Below, piece after piece: positions 8,279 to 18,590 of a stretch of 54,788 nt of DNA. The translations under genes and the position numbers were made by a program. Below the pieces are notes generated by a model that made no database searches, was not told where the DNA came from, and worked only from the letters and a program-made list of their open reading frames with translations. The DNA is from Asaia bogorensis (lineage in GTDB: Bacteria > Pseudomonadota > Alphaproteobacteria > Acetobacterales > Acetobacteraceae). The DNA lies in assembly GCA_945868845.1 (NCBI GenBank), contig CAMBMS010000019.1, positions 1 to 54,788 on the forward strand. The letters are read 5' to 3'. Position 1 is the first letter of the stretch. Every line of letters begins with the position of its first letter.

Positions 8279-9337
8279 TTGAATCAAACGATGACGGCCG
8301 ATCAGACCGCCAGCGACCTGCGCGTGGTGTCGGACCAGACGGTGCTGCAGATCGATAATCTGCAAACCCATTTCTTCACCCAGGACGGCGTCGTCCGGGC
8401 TGTCGATGGCGTGTCCTACAACGTGCGCAAAGGTGAAACCCTTGGAGTCGTGGGCGAATCCGGTTGCGGCAAGAGCGTCACCGCCCTCTCCATCCTACGC
8501 CTGGTCGCCGACCCGCCGGGTCGCATCGTCGGCGGCGCGATACGCTTCAGCGGCAAGAACCTGCTCGATCTCTCCGAACAGGAAATGGAGAATGTTCGCG
8601 GCAACCAGATTTCCATGATCTTTCAGGAACCGATGACCTCGCTGAATCCGCTGATGACCATCGGCAAGCAGGTGGGTGAGTCCATCGCGCTGCACCAGAA
8701 CCTCTCCGCCAGGCAGGCGATGGATGAGGCGGTCGAGATGCTGCGCCGCGTCGCTATTCCGGAACCAGAACGCCGGGTGCATGCCTACCCGCATCAGTTG
8801 TCCGGCGGCATGCGCCAGCGGGCAATGATCGCCATGGCGCTGTCCTGCAACCCCGCCGTTCTGATCGCCGACGAACCAACCACGGCGCTGGATGTGACTA
8901 TCCAAGCGCAGATCCTGGACTTGATGCGCGATCTGCAAGCCAAGTTCGGCACCGCCATCCTGCTGATCACACACGACATGGGCGTAGTGGCGGAAAACGC
9001 CGACCGGGTGGTAGTGATGTATGCCGGTCGCAAGGTGGAGGAAGCGCCGGTCGATGAACTGTTCGACCATCCTGGACATCCTTATACGAAGGGTCTGCTC
9101 GGTTCCATTCCGCAAATGGATGCCGCCGCGCATGCCGGAGCTGGGCGCGCTCGACTGAACGAGATCAAGGGCATGGTGCCGGCCCTGGCCAAGCTGCCGC
9201 CGGGTTGTATCTTTGCGCCGCGCTGCACCTATGCCAGCGCGCAATGCCACGCCGAATATCCGCCTTTGCAGGAACGCAGGCCGGATCATTTCATCGCCTG
9301 CTGGCATGCCGAGCAAATCCTGGGAGAGATTGCATGA
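8279..9337 (+). CDS. ABC transporter ATP-binding protein (DppD/OppD type)
   Basis: A peptide-importer ATPase of about 352 residues. Walker A is GESGCGKS, the signature is [15 protein letters not shown], Walker B is [12 protein letters not shown] and the switch histidine is in LLITHDMG. The C-terminal oligopeptide-transporter extension has a cysteine-rich segment ([14 protein letters not shown]). The start is either TTG 8279, with GGGGGAG five bases upstream, or ATG 8291; the ribosome binding site favours TTG. It overlaps the next ATPase gene by ATGA. The two ATPases would energise a DppBC-type permease, but no permease gene is present in the window, so a partner elsewhere must be assumed. Confidence 0.9.
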   Translation: MNQTMTADQTASDLRVVSDQTVLQIDNLQTHFFTQDGVVRAVDGVSYNVRKGETLGVVGESGCGKSVTALSILRLVADPPGRIVGGAIRFSGKNLLDLSEQEMENVRGNQISMIFQEPMTSLNPLMTIGKQVGESIALHQNLSARQAMDEAVEMLRRVAIPEPERRVHAYPHQLSGGMRQRAMIAMALSCNPAVLIADEPTTALDVTIQAQILDLMRDLQAKFGTAILLITHDMGVVAENADRVVVMYAGRKVEEAPVDELFDHPGHPYTKGLLGSIPQMDAAAHAGAGRARLNEIKGMVPALAKLPPGCIFAPRCTYASAQCHAEYPPLQERRPDHFIACWHAEQILGEIA

Positions 9338-10371
9338 GCGGCACCGGCGCAGCGATCACCGGCCCGCTTTTAGAAGTGCGGGATCTAAAAAAACATTTCC
9401 CAATCTACAAGGGCGTATTCTCGCGCGTCGCCGGGCAGGTATATGCTGTGGATGGCGTATCCTTCCAGATCAACAAGGGCGAAACACTCGGACTGGTCGG
9501 CGAAAGTGGCTGCGGAAAATCCACCGTCGGGCGGACCTTGCTGAAATTGCTGGAACCCACCGCCGGCAGCATCCATGTGCGTGGCACCGACATCACCGCC
9601 CTGACCGGCGAGGAGATGATGCCCTATCGCCGGCAAATGCAGATGATCGCGCAGGACCCCTATGCGGCGCTAAATCCGCGCATGTCAGCGGGCGAAATCG
9701 TCGGCGAACCGCTGACCATCCATCAGGTCGGCAACCGCGCGGAACGGCGCGACCGGGTGGAGGCGTTGTTCGCGCGCGTCGGTATGCGCCCGGAACGGAT
9801 GCTGTCCTATCCACATGAATTCTCCGGTGGCCAGCGCCAGCGCCTCGGCATTGCGCGCGCCCTGGCGCTCAGCCCGGAACTGATCGTCGGCGATGAGCCG
9901 GTCTCCGCGCTCGACGTCTCCATCCAGGCACAGATCATCAACCTGCTGATGGATCTGCAGGACGAGTACAAGCTCTCCTATCTATTCGTCGCGCATGATC
10001 TGGCGGTAGTGGAACATATCAGCCATCGCGTGGCGGTGATGTATCTCGGCCGCATCGTGGAAATGACGGACAAGAAGACCCTGTTCGACATGCCGCTGCA
10101 CCCCTACACCGAGGCACTGCTATCGGCCGTGCCGATCCCGAAGGCGCGGGCGCGCGGGCGCAAGCGGGTGATCCTGACCGGCGATGTACCGAGCCCGATC
10201 AATCCGCCACCGGGCTGCCATTTCCATGCCCGCTGCGCCTATGCGATGAAACGCTGCCGAGAAGACATCCCGCCCCTGCGCGAAATCACGGCCGGGCATT
10301 TCGCCGCCTGCCACTTGCATACAACCGGACCGAGCCTGCCATTGGCACGCCCGGAGGGGGTCGCGTTATAG
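9334..10371 (+). CDS. ABC transporter ATP-binding protein (DppF/OppF type)
   Basis: The second peptide-importer ATPase, 345 residues from ATG 9334, which overlaps the stop of the preceding gene (ATGA) and has GGGAGAG upstream. It contains Walker [14 protein letters not shown], signature [15 protein letters not shown], Walker [13 protein letters not shown], and the C-terminal HPY extension with [14 protein letters not shown]. DppD- and DppF-type subunits normally act as a heterodimer. An in-frame extension upstream of 9334 would lie inside the first ATPase gene and is rejected. Gene order after it breaks off abruptly into a decayed exporter fragment, suggesting a rearrangement that may have removed permease genes. 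Confidence 0.9.
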   Translation: MSGTGAAITGPLLEVRDLKKHFPIYKGVFSRVAGQVYAVDGVSFQINKGETLGLVGESGCGKSTVGRTLLKLLEPTAGSIHVRGTDITALTGEEMMPYRRQMQMIAQDPYAALNPRMSAGEIVGEPLTIHQVGNRAERRDRVEALFARVGMRPERMLSYPHEFSGGQRQRLGIARALALSPELIVGDEPVSALDVSIQAQIINLLMDLQDEYKLSYLFVAHDLAVVEHISHRVAVMYLGRIVEMTDKKTLFDMPLHPYTEALLSAVPIPKARARGRKRVILTGDVPSPINPPPGCHFHARCAYAMKRCREDIPPLREITAGHFAACHLHTTGPSLPLARPEGVAL

Positions 10372-10372
10372 G

Positions 10373-10713
10373 CTAAGCGTCGCGGACGCGCGCGCAGCCC
10401 TGCAAAATGCTCGCCGCGACCTCCGCAGGTAGCGAGCCAGCAAGGCCGCAAAGCGGGGGGGGGAGTTGAAGCCACTCACGAAAATCGGGGATAATCGCTT
10501 GCGCCCGAACTTTCCACTCATTCAGCCTGTGGTCGGCAAGGTGATGGCGCTGATCACGATGTAGGATGTCATCACCCAGGCAGTCTGGTCCTGCGTGGCG
10601 GAGAAACTGCTCTGCATATGCGGCAGCGCGACGGCAGCGATGGTCCAGTCAATCGCACAGATAATACTCGCCAGAATGGCGGTCGCCCGGCCGGAAGCGT
10701 TTATATGCCGCAA
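10373..10713 (-). pseudogene. DHA2 family (EmrB-type) MFS exporter, N-terminal remnant
   Basis: The minus-strand reading starts like a DHA2 exporter: AIDWTIAAVALPHMQSSFSA, then QTAWVMTSYIVISAITLPTTG, which matches TM1 and TM2 of EmrB-like proteins. A TGA at about 10519-10521 replaces the tryptophan expected in PTTGWL. After it the same frame still reads SGKFGRKRL, CGLAGSLP and LQG, recognisable pieces of loop 2-3 and TM3, before ending at a TAG (10375-10373). About 110 of some 500 codons survive, so this is a decayed fragment directly abutting the ABC ATPase gene. Confidence 0.75.
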
Positions 10714-10786
10714 TCCGTTTGCCTAATCCAAACGCCAGCACATTCGTCGCTGACGTTCAGTCGGCAACGGCCCACGTGGCTGGGTG

Positions 10787-11851
10787 TTATCCCACGATCT
10801 GGCGGATTACCGTCAGGGCCTCGTCGATGCCGGCGCGGTCCACGTCCAGATGCGTACAAGCACGCGCCCGATACGGACCCATGGCGCCAAAGCTGACGCC
10901 ATGGCGGCGGGCCCGCTTGGCCAGTTCCGCCGCCGTAATCCCCAGCGCGCCGGTATCGAAGAACACCAGGTTGGTCTCCGGCTCCTCCACCTTCAGGCCG
11001 TCGATCTGCGCGATGCCGCGAGCTAGTACTTTCGCGTTGGCATGATCCTCGGCCAGCCGATCGACGTTGTGATCCAGGGCGTAGACGCAGGCGGCGGCGC
11101 AGATCCCGGCCTGGCGCATCGAACCACCAAAACGCTGCTTCCAGCGCCAGGCATGACCCATGAATTCCGCACTTCCGCAAAGCACGGCGCCGAGCGGGGC
11201 ACCGAGGCCCTTGGTGAAATCTAGCCAGACCGTGTCGCAATGCGTGACCATTTCCGCCGCCGGAATGCCGGTGGCGACCACTGCGTTCATCAGCCGCGCG
11301 CCGTCCATGTGCGTGGCCATCCCGGCCTCATGCGCGGCCAGCAGCACCGCGTCCAGCTTCGCCTGCGGCCAGACCGATCCGCCGCCGAGATTGGATGTCT
11401 GTTCTACCTCCACCAGGGTTTGTGGCGGGGCGTAGCGGGTTTTCGCACGGAAGGCGGCGCGCAACGTATCCGCATCGAACTGCCCGCGCGCGCCCTGCAG
11501 GCCAGTCAACAGCGCACCCGTCAGCGCGCTCGCCGCGCCGCCCTCGCTGGAAATGATGTGCGCTTGCTGATGCGCCAGCACTTCGTCACCGGAGCGGCAA
11601 TGGGTGCGGATGGCAATCTGGTTGCACATGGTGCCGGACGGCATAAACACTGCCGCTTCCTTGCCCATCAGCGCCGCCATGCGTTCGCAAAGCTCGTTGA
11701 CGGTCGGATCCTCACCGAATTGCTCGTCGCCGAGTTCCGCCTCCATCATCGCCTGCTTCATGGCGCGCGTGGGCTTGGTCTGTGTGTCAGAATACAGATT
11801 GACCCGCACCTTCGGGGCGTCAGGTTCTGGGCGGGGTGGGGCATGCACCAT
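10787..11851 (-). CDS. ltaE: Low-specificity L-threonine aldolase
   Basis: A PLP-dependent aldolase of 354 residues that cleaves L-threonine/L-allo-threonine to glycine and acetaldehyde. Features seen are NLYSDTQTKPT near the N-terminus, MPSGTMCNQIA, EQTSNLGGG, HMDGARLMNA (substrate/PLP region at about 181-190) and the PLP lysine at Lys214 in DFTKGLGAPLG. The start ATG 11851 is preceded by GAGAG; a longer in-frame extension to 11989 has no family resemblance. It stands alone, 76 bases downstream of the end of the small secreted-type protein gene on the same strand. It may supply glycine or degrade beta-hydroxy amino acids. Confidence 0.9.
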   Translation of the reverse strand: MVHAPPRPEPDAPKVRVNLYSDTQTKPTRAMKQAMMEAELGDEQFGEDPTVNELCERMAALMGKEAAVFMPSGTMCNQIAIRTHCRSGDEVLAHQQAHIISSEGGAASALTGALLTGLQGARGQFDADTLRAAFRAKTRYAPPQTLVEVEQTSNLGGGSVWPQAKLDAVLLAAHEAGMATHMDGARLMNAVVATGIPAAEMVTHCDTVWLDFTKGLGAPLGAVLCGSAEFMGHAWRWKQRFGGSMRQAGICAAACVYALDHNVDRLAEDHANAKVLARGIAQIDGLKVEEPETNLVFFDTGALGITAAELAKRARRHGVSFGAMGPYRARACTHLDVDRAGIDEALTVIRQIVG

Positions 11852-11927
11852 GAATTGTCTCTCAGAGCTGGAAAGGAAGTGACAGCAGAGGCAGGCAATG
11901 GCGGCGCGCGCCAGTAGCACGGGTGAG

Positions 11928-12491
11928 TCAGGGTAGCGCCTTTTCGGGGGTTGCACGTAAATCGGCCTCGGTCGCCGCGGTGCGCACATCGCGATAAGGC
12001 ACCGCCATCAGGTAACGGCATTGCCCGGCCACCAGCGGGGCTAGGTCAAAACTCTCGCCACCGCCTAGGGGCCGTAAGCCCATCCGATCTGCCCCGCGCG
12101 CGCTGCCCGGCCGGTCGGCGAATACGGCCACCATCGGAAACTGGCTGCCCTTGCTTAATCTTGTGATCCCGGCCGGTGGCGGCGGCGTGGCCAAAGGGGA
12201 TTGTGCATCCTCCAGGAGCCGAGGCCCCGGCCGCTCGCATAAATCCTCACCGCGAAGGCGCAGATCATCCACGACATTGGCATAGACCCGGCGCACCGCG
12301 AGCTGGCAGGCGCCCCGCCGATCCAGCCGGAACTGGAGATTTCCGCCGCCTTCGATCACATCGCTGCCCAATCGGTCGAGCCCCTCATTTGCCGCCCCCT
12401 TGCGGAAGACATACAGCTCGTCTGCGGCTCGGCCGCTGACATTAACAACAATGACCTCATCTCCCGCCCATGCAATAATGGGGCGCAGTCC
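11928..12491 (-). CDS. Small secreted-type hypothetical protein, start codon not apparent
   Basis: The frame is open from 12491 to a stop at 11928-11930 (187 codons). The conserved-looking part begins VIVVNVSGRAADELYVF, with DRLGSDVI, a G-rich turn and RRGACQLAVRRVYAN, then DLC. I recognise this pattern from small periplasmic proteins of Acetobacteraceae, normally behind a signal peptide, but know no function. Here AWAGDE just before it looks like the end of a signal peptide, but an in-frame TAG at 12494-12492 cuts off anything upstream and no ATG or GTG precedes the conserved part. The first TTG is at 12371, already inside the domain. The gene is either started at a rare codon or is a recent pseudogene with a lost signal peptide. 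Confidence 0.5.
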   Translation of the reverse strand, partial: GLRPIIAWAGDEVIVVNVSGRAADELYVFRKGAANEGLDRLGSDVIEGGGNLQFRLDRRGACQLAVRRVYANVVDDLRLRGEDLCERPGPRLLEDAQSPLATPPPPAGITRLSKGSQFPMVAVFADRPGSARGADRMGLRPLGGGESFDLAPLVAGQCRYLMAVPYRDVRTAATEADLRATPEKALP

Positions 12492-12576
12492 CTATGGAAT
12501 AAATATCTCCTATGTAACGCAAAGCATTCCAAGCCGGTTAGTATCGGTTGGACAAGCGTACACGCGTATTGCCTGG

Positions 12577-13053
12577 TCAAAGCGATGTCGGTGCCACCAA
12601 CCCGGCCGTCGTTGTGTCATAGACAACGCGCGCCCGGGCGTGAAACGCGCCCACCATGCGCCGCACGGCATCCTGGAACACAACGCCGATCGCCGCCTCC
12701 AGGACGCGCGAGCGAAATTCGAAATCGACATGAAAATCCACGATACATCCCAATGGACTGCCCTCTGGGGCCGGCGCGAAATCCCAGCGATTGATCAAAT
12801 AGTGAAACGGCCCGTCTTCATACCGCACCACCATCCCGCGCGGCCGGTCCAACGCCACTCGGGAGCTAAAATTTTCCCGGAAGGGCCCGAAGCCAATGGT
12901 CAGGTCAGCCAGCAATTCGCTGTCGGTGCGTGTTCGCACCCGCGCGGCGGCGCACCAAGGTAGGAATTCCGGATACTTGCCCACATCCGCCACCAGATCG
13001 AATAATTGATCCGCGCGATAGGGCACGTCCTGGCGATCGGAAAATGCCGGCAT
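12577..13053 (-). CDS. COQ10/RatA-type START-domain protein
   Basis: A 158-residue single-domain protein of the polyketide cyclase/COQ10 family. Characteristic parts are the opening with VPYRADQLFDLVADVGKYPEF, LPWCAAARV and the C-terminal half FVDFEFRSR-like segment followed by FQDAVRRMVGAF. In mitochondria COQ10 binds ubiquinone and helps respiration; the E. coli homologue RatA has been described as a toxin acting on ribosomes, so the bacterial role is not settled. It begins 5 bases after the lipA stop and is the next gene in the pyruvate dehydrogenase/lipoate operon, a common order in alphaproteobacteria. Confidence 0.85.
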   Translation of the reverse strand: MPAFSDRQDVPYRADQLFDLVADVGKYPEFLPWCAAARVRTRTDSELLADLTIGFGPFRENFSSRVALDRPRGMVVRYEDGPFHYLINRWDFAPAPEGSPLGCIVDFHVDFEFRSRVLEAAIGVVFQDAVRRMVGAFHARARVVYDTTTAGLVAPTSL

Positions 13054-13058
13054 CAGGG

Positions 13059-14021
13059 TCAGCCCCGGGCGGCGCGCAAAGCCGCGAAATCGGCATCGGC
13101 GTGATAGGAACTGCGCGTTAATGGCGTGGCGGCAACCAGCAAAAACCCCTTCCCGCGCGCCAGCGCCGCTAGTTCCGAAAATTCGTCTGGCGTGACAAAC
13201 CGATCCACCGCCGCATGCTTGACTGTCGGCTGGAGGTACTGGCCGATGGTGAGAAAGTCTACGCTGGCGATACGCAGATCGTCCATCACCTGCCCGATTT
13301 CCGCGCGCGTTTCCCCCAGGCCCACCATCAGGCCAGATTTGGTGAAAATACCGGGAGTACCGGATTTGACCGCATCCAGCAGGCGCAGCGATTGGTAGTA
13401 ACGCGCGCCCGGACGGATGGTGGGATAAAGCCGAGGCACGGTTTCCAGATTATGATTAAACACATCCATTGGCGCGCCGACGATGATCCGGATCGCATCC
13501 GGCTTGCGCAGAAAATCGGGAGTTAGGATTTCGATCGTCGTCGCTGGTGAACGAGCGCGAATAGCCCTTACCACCGCAGCGAAATGTGCCGCCCCGCCAT
13601 CATCCAGGTCGTCGCGATCGACCGAGGTGATCACCACATGCAGCAGCCCCAGTTTGGCCACCGCATCCGCCACTCGCGCCGGTTCATCCGCAACCAGCGG
13701 GCCGGGCTGGCCGGTGGCGACATTGCAGAAGGCGCACGCGCGCGTGCAGATATTTCCCATAATCATCATGGTGGCATGGCGCTGCGACCAGCATTCGCCA
13801 ATATTCGGGCACGCCGCCTCCTCGCAGACGGTGGAGAGGCGGTTCTCGCGCATCAGCGCGCGGGTTTCGTGGTAGACCGGATGCGTCGGCGCCTTGACCC
13901 GGATCCAGGCCGGTTTGCGCTGGATCGGGTTGTCCGGCCGGTGCTGCTTCTCCGGATGGCGTATCACCTGATCCGAAGACGCGCCACCGGCGCGATGATC
14001 GATAACTATCCGGGTGTTCAT
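13059..14021 (-). CDS. lipA: Lipoyl synthase
   Basis: A radical SAM enzyme that inserts two sulfurs into protein-bound octanoyl groups, here on the E2 and E1-beta lipoyl domains encoded upstream. From ATG 14021 the protein is 320 residues. The auxiliary cluster cysteines are Cys66, Cys71 and Cys77 ([12 protein letters not shown]), the radical SAM cysteines are Cys92, Cys96 and Cys99 (CTRACAFC), and the C-terminal serine ligand lies in RSSYHAD. GTG 14027 is a possible alternative start; the AGGTGG sequence overlaps it and lies only 2 bases from the ATG, so the choice is uncertain. The gene directly follows the lpdA stop codon. Confidence 0.95.
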   Translation of the reverse strand: MNTRIVIDHRAGGASSDQVIRHPEKQHRPDNPIQRKPAWIRVKAPTHPVYHETRALMRENRLSTVCEEAACPNIGECWSQRHATMMIMGNICTRACAFCNVATGQPGPLVADEPARVADAVAKLGLLHVVITSVDRDDLDDGGAAHFAAVVRAIRARSPATTIEILTPDFLRKPDAIRIIVGAPMDVFNHNLETVPRLYPTIRPGARYYQSLRLLDAVKSGTPGIFTKSGLMVGLGETRAEIGQVMDDLRIASVDFLTIGQYLQPTVKHAAVDRFVTPDEFSELAALARGKGFLLVAATPLTRSSYHADADFAALRAARG

Positions 14022-14027
14022 GACCAC

Positions 14028-15425
14028 CTAAAAGTGGATCGCCCGCTTATAGGCGTCAAGCACCGATTCATGCATGGCTTCCGAGATGGTGGGATGCGGA
14101 AACACTGTATGCATCAGCTCGGCTTCGGTGGATTCCAGGGTGCGGGCAATGGTAAAACCGTGGATCATCTCCGTTACCTCCGCGCCAATCATGTGCGCGC
14201 CCAGCAATTCGCCAGTCTTGGCGTCGAACACGGTCTTGACCAGCCCCTCCGGCTCACCCATCGCGATCGCCTTGCCATTGCCGATGAACGGAAATTTACC
14301 GACGCGCACCTCCCGCCCGGCGGCCTTCGCGGCGGCCTCGGTCATGCCGACGGAGGCCACTTGCGGGCGGCAATAGGTGCAGCCGGGAATGTTTTCCGTA
14401 ATGAACGGACGCACGTCCTTGCCGGCAATTTTATCCACGCACACCACGCCCTCATGGGAAGCCTTATGCGCCAGCCAGGGCGGGCCGGCGACATCGCCGA
14501 TGGCATACACACCCGACTCCCCGGTGCGGCCGAAACTGTCCACTACGATATGCGTGCGATCGATTTTGACCGCCATGCCCTCCAGGCCGAGATCCTCCAC
14601 ATTGCCAACAATGCCTACAGCGGAAATTACACGTTCGACAACGATCTCCTGCGTCTTGCCGGCGGCCTCTACGGTCACACTGACGCTGTTAGCGGCTTTT
14701 TTTACGCCCTTCACCGTCGCCCCGGTAAAGATTTTCATCCCCTGTTTCTCAAACGCCTTACGCGCCAGGGCAGCAATCTCTTCATCCTCCTGCGGCAGGA
14801 CGCGCGGTAGCATCTCCACCACAGTCACCTCGGCGCCGAGGTCGCGATAGAAACTGGCGAATTCCATACCGATGGCCCCGGAGCCGATCACCAGCAGCGA
14901 TTTCGGCATCGCGTCGGGCACCATCGCCTCGCGGTAGGACCAAATCAGTTTTCCGTCCGTCTCCAGCCCCGGCAATTGCCGCGCCCGCGCGCCGGTCGCC
15001 AGGATGATGTGCCGTGCGGTTAGTGTCGCCACCTTCTTGCCATCCTTGCTCACCGACAAGGTGCCCTTTCCCGCCAGCTTCGCTATGCCATCGATGACGA
15101 TAACCTTGTTCTTGCGCAGCAAATGCGTCACGCCCTGCGACAATTTTTTGGCAATATTTCGCGAGCGCTGCACGATTTTTGCCAAATCGAAGCGCACGTT
15201 ATCGGCGGTAAACCCATAATCACCAAGATGCTGCAGCACATGATTGATTTCCGAGGACCGCAGCAACGCCTTGGTCGGAATACAGCCCCAGTTCAGGCAG
15301 ATACCACCCAGCTGCGCGCGTTCCACTACCGCCGCCTTCAAGCCCAGTTGCGCGGCGCGAATGGCCGCAACATAGCCTCCCGGCCCACCGCCGACCACGA
15401 CCACATCGAATGTCTGCTCCGCCAT
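14028..15425 (-). CDS. lpdA: Dihydrolipoyl dehydrogenase (E3)
   Basis: The E3 flavoprotein, 465 residues, reoxidises dihydrolipoyl groups of the pyruvate dehydrogenase complex with NAD+. It has an N-terminal FAD fold GGGPGGYVAA (12-21), the redox disulfide Cys43/Cys48 in GGICLNWGCIPTK, a second nucleotide-binding fold (VIGSGAIGMEFA) and the C-terminal His-Glu dyad in FPHPTISE. Its ATG at 15425 is preceded by AAGGG. It sits 12 bases downstream of the GNAT gene, inside the PDH operon, which indicates that it serves this complex. Confidence 0.95.
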   Translation of the reverse strand: MAEQTFDVVVVGGGPGGYVAAIRAAQLGLKAAVVERAQLGGICLNWGCIPTKALLRSSEINHVLQHLGDYGFTADNVRFDLAKIVQRSRNIAKKLSQGVTHLLRKNKVIVIDGIAKLAGKGTLSVSKDGKKVATLTARHIILATGARARQLPGLETDGKLIWSYREAMVPDAMPKSLLVIGSGAIGMEFASFYRDLGAEVTVVEMLPRVLPQEDEEIAALARKAFEKQGMKIFTGATVKGVKKAANSVSVTVEAAGKTQEIVVERVISAVGIVGNVEDLGLEGMAVKIDRTHIVVDSFGRTGESGVYAIGDVAGPPWLAHKASHEGVVCVDKIAGKDVRPFITENIPGCTYCRPQVASVGMTEAAAKAAGREVRVGKFPFIGNGKAIAMGEPEGLVKTVFDAKTGELLGAHMIGAEVTEMIHGFTIARTLESTEAELMHTVFPHPTISEAMHESVLDAYKRAIHF

Positions 15426-15437
15426 TCCGAAACCCTT

Positions 15438-15916
15438 TCAGACCGCGAGCGCGACTAGCGCCTCGCCCTCCAATTTCTGCGTCGTCCAGTCATTTACCGA
15501 CTGCGCGCCGATACGTCGGTAAAAATCAATCGCCGGCTGGTTCCAGTTCAACACCCTCCATTCCATGCCGATGCAGCCTTCATCCAAGGCCACGCCGGCC
15601 ATGTGGCGAAATAGCGCCAACCCGATCCCCTTCCCACGCTGCGCGGGTTCAACAAACACGTCTTCCACGAATAACCGCCGTCGTCCGGCAAAAGTGGAAA
15701 GGGTGAAGAACCACAACCCCACCCCCACCGCCGCCCCATCCACCCATGCCAGCGCCGCGCGTGCGATGGCGTGGGGGCCAAATAATTCCCGGCGATAATC
15801 GTCCTCCGTCGCAACACAATGTGGTGTTAATGCTTCATAAGCGGCAAGACCGCGCACCAGACGCATAACTGCGACAATATCGTCCGCCGCCGCATCGCGC
15901 AGGGTTGCGGGTGGGG

Positions 15917-15920
<4 letters not shown>
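15438..15920 (-). CDS. GNAT family N-acetyltransferase
   Basis: A 160-residue GNAT acetyltransferase with acetyl-CoA-binding motif A ([17 protein letters not shown]) and motif B ([15 protein letters not shown]). The layout resembles the spermidine/diamine acetyltransferase-like group, but the acceptor is unknown. The start is GTG 15920 and overlaps the stop of pdhC (GTGA), so translation is coupled to the E2 subunit. Its insertion between pdhC and lpdA is unusual and suggests either a role linked to acetyl-CoA supply or simple hitch-hiking. Confidence is high in the family and low in the function. Confidence 0.85.
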
Positions 15921-17206
<1,286 letters not shown>

Positions 17207-17263
17207 TTTTGGTCCCCATTTTACGCTCGCGCAGCATCAGGGCATCGCTACCCGTTATGCCCC

Positions 17264-18586
17264 TCAAAACAGTTTCTTCACCGCGTCCACTACCCATTCG
17301 GGTTGCGGCAAAGCGAGGCGCTCCAGATTGGCAGCATAGGGCAACGGTACGTCTACGCCATGCACGCGCACCGGTGGTGCATCCAGGTAATCAAAGCAAT
17401 GTTCGATCGCCGTCATCGCCACTTCCGCACCGATGCCGGCATAGGGCCAGCCTTCCTCGACCGACACCAGTCGGTTAGTTTTCTTCACGCTCTCCACGAT
17501 CATCGCCGTGTCCAGTGGACGCAACGTCCGCAGATTAATAACCTCCGCGCTGATCCCCTGCTCCGCCAGCGTATCCGCCGCCGCTAGAGCAACATTCACC
17601 ATGCGGGAGAACGCGACGATGCTGACATGCGCGCCCACTCGCTCGATTTTCGCCTTGCCAATTGGCAGGATGAAATCTGGATCGGTCGGACATTCGAAAC
17701 TTTGGCCGTAGAGGATTTCGTGCTCAAGGAAAATCACCGGGTTGGGGTCGCGGATGGCCGCGCGCAGAAGCCCTTTCGCATCCGCCGCCGACCACGGGGA
17801 AATAACTTTCAATCCCGGGCAATGCGCATACCAGGACGCATAACATTGCGAATGCTGCGCGCCGACGCGCGAAGCCGCGCCATTCGGGCCGCGAAACACG
17901 ATCGGGCAGCCCATCTGCCCACCCGACATATAGAGCATCTTCGCGGCACTGTTGATGATCTGGTCTATGGCCTGCATGGAGAAGTTAAAGGTCATGAACT
18001 CCACGATGGGCTTCAGCCCATTCATCGCCGCACCCACCGCCATGCCGGCGAAGCCGTGTTCGGTAATTGGCGTATCGATCACCCGCTTGGGACCGAATTC
18101 CTCCAGCAGCCCCTGGGAAATCTTGTAGGCACCCTGGTATTGCGCGACCTCCTCGCCCAGCAGGAATACGTCCGCGTCACGACGCATTTCCGCCACCATC
18201 GCATCACGCAATGCCTCCCGCACCGTGATCGGAGCCATAGGGCCCCAATCCTTGTCCTCCGCCGCGTGCATGGCGGGGACAACGGCCGGCGCGGCGGGGG
18301 CAGGGGCCGCCATTGGCACGGGCGCCGACCACGTCACGCCATTGGCCGCGCCATCCAAAACCGCGATCGGCGTGTTCACAGCGACCCCTTCGGTGCCTTC
18401 TTCCACTAGGATGCTGGAGAGCGTGCCCTCGTCCGTCGCTTCCACTTCCATTGTCGCCTTGTCAGTCTCAATCTCGGCGATGACGTCACCGGCCTTCACC
18501 GCGTCACCCGGCTTCTTCAACCAGCGCGCGAGTTTACCCTCGGTCATGGTGGGGCTGAGCGCGGGCATCAGGATCTGGGTGCTCAT
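17264..18586 (-). CDS. pdhB: Pyruvate dehydrogenase E1 component subunit beta with N-terminal lipoyl domain
   Basis: A 440-residue E1 beta subunit. Residues 1 to about 80 form a lipoyl domain nearly identical to that of the E2 gene next door ([11 protein letters not shown], Lys43 in [11 protein letters not shown]), followed by an Ala/Pro linker and then the E1-beta transketolase-like domain ([41 protein letters not shown]). This lipoyl-E1-beta fusion is a known alphaproteobacterial arrangement. It needs lipoylation, so lipA in the same operon also serves this subunit. It starts 4 bases after the pdhA stop; a clear Shine-Dalgarno is lacking, suggesting coupled translation. Confidence 0.95.
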   Translation of the reverse strand: MSTQILMPALSPTMTEGKLARWLKKPGDAVKAGDVIAEIETDKATMEVEATDEGTLSSILVEEGTEGVAVNTPIAVLDGAANGVTWSAPVPMAAPAPAAPAVVPAMHAAEDKDWGPMAPITVREALRDAMVAEMRRDADVFLLGEEVAQYQGAYKISQGLLEEFGPKRVIDTPITEHGFAGMAVGAAMNGLKPIVEFMTFNFSMQAIDQIINSAAKMLYMSGGQMGCPIVFRGPNGAASRVGAQHSQCYASWYAHCPGLKVISPWSAADAKGLLRAAIRDPNPVIFLEHEILYGQSFECPTDPDFILPIGKAKIERVGAHVSIVAFSRMVNVALAAADTLAEQGISAEVINLRTLRPLDTAMIVESVKKTNRLVSVEEGWPYAGIGAEVAMTAIEHCFDYLDAPPVRVHGVDVPLPYAANLERLALPQPEWVVDAVKKLF

Positions 18587-18590
18587 CGGC

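Noticed and set aside
12400-12963. A 187-codon plus-strand frame opposite the COQ10-like gene
   Set aside because: It lies antisense to a recognised gene, has no family motifs and is explained by GC-rich codon bias.
13584-14810. A 408-codon plus-strand frame antisense to lipA and lpdA
   Set aside because: It is long only because of GC-rich antisense bias; it has a His/Arg-rich composition and no domains.
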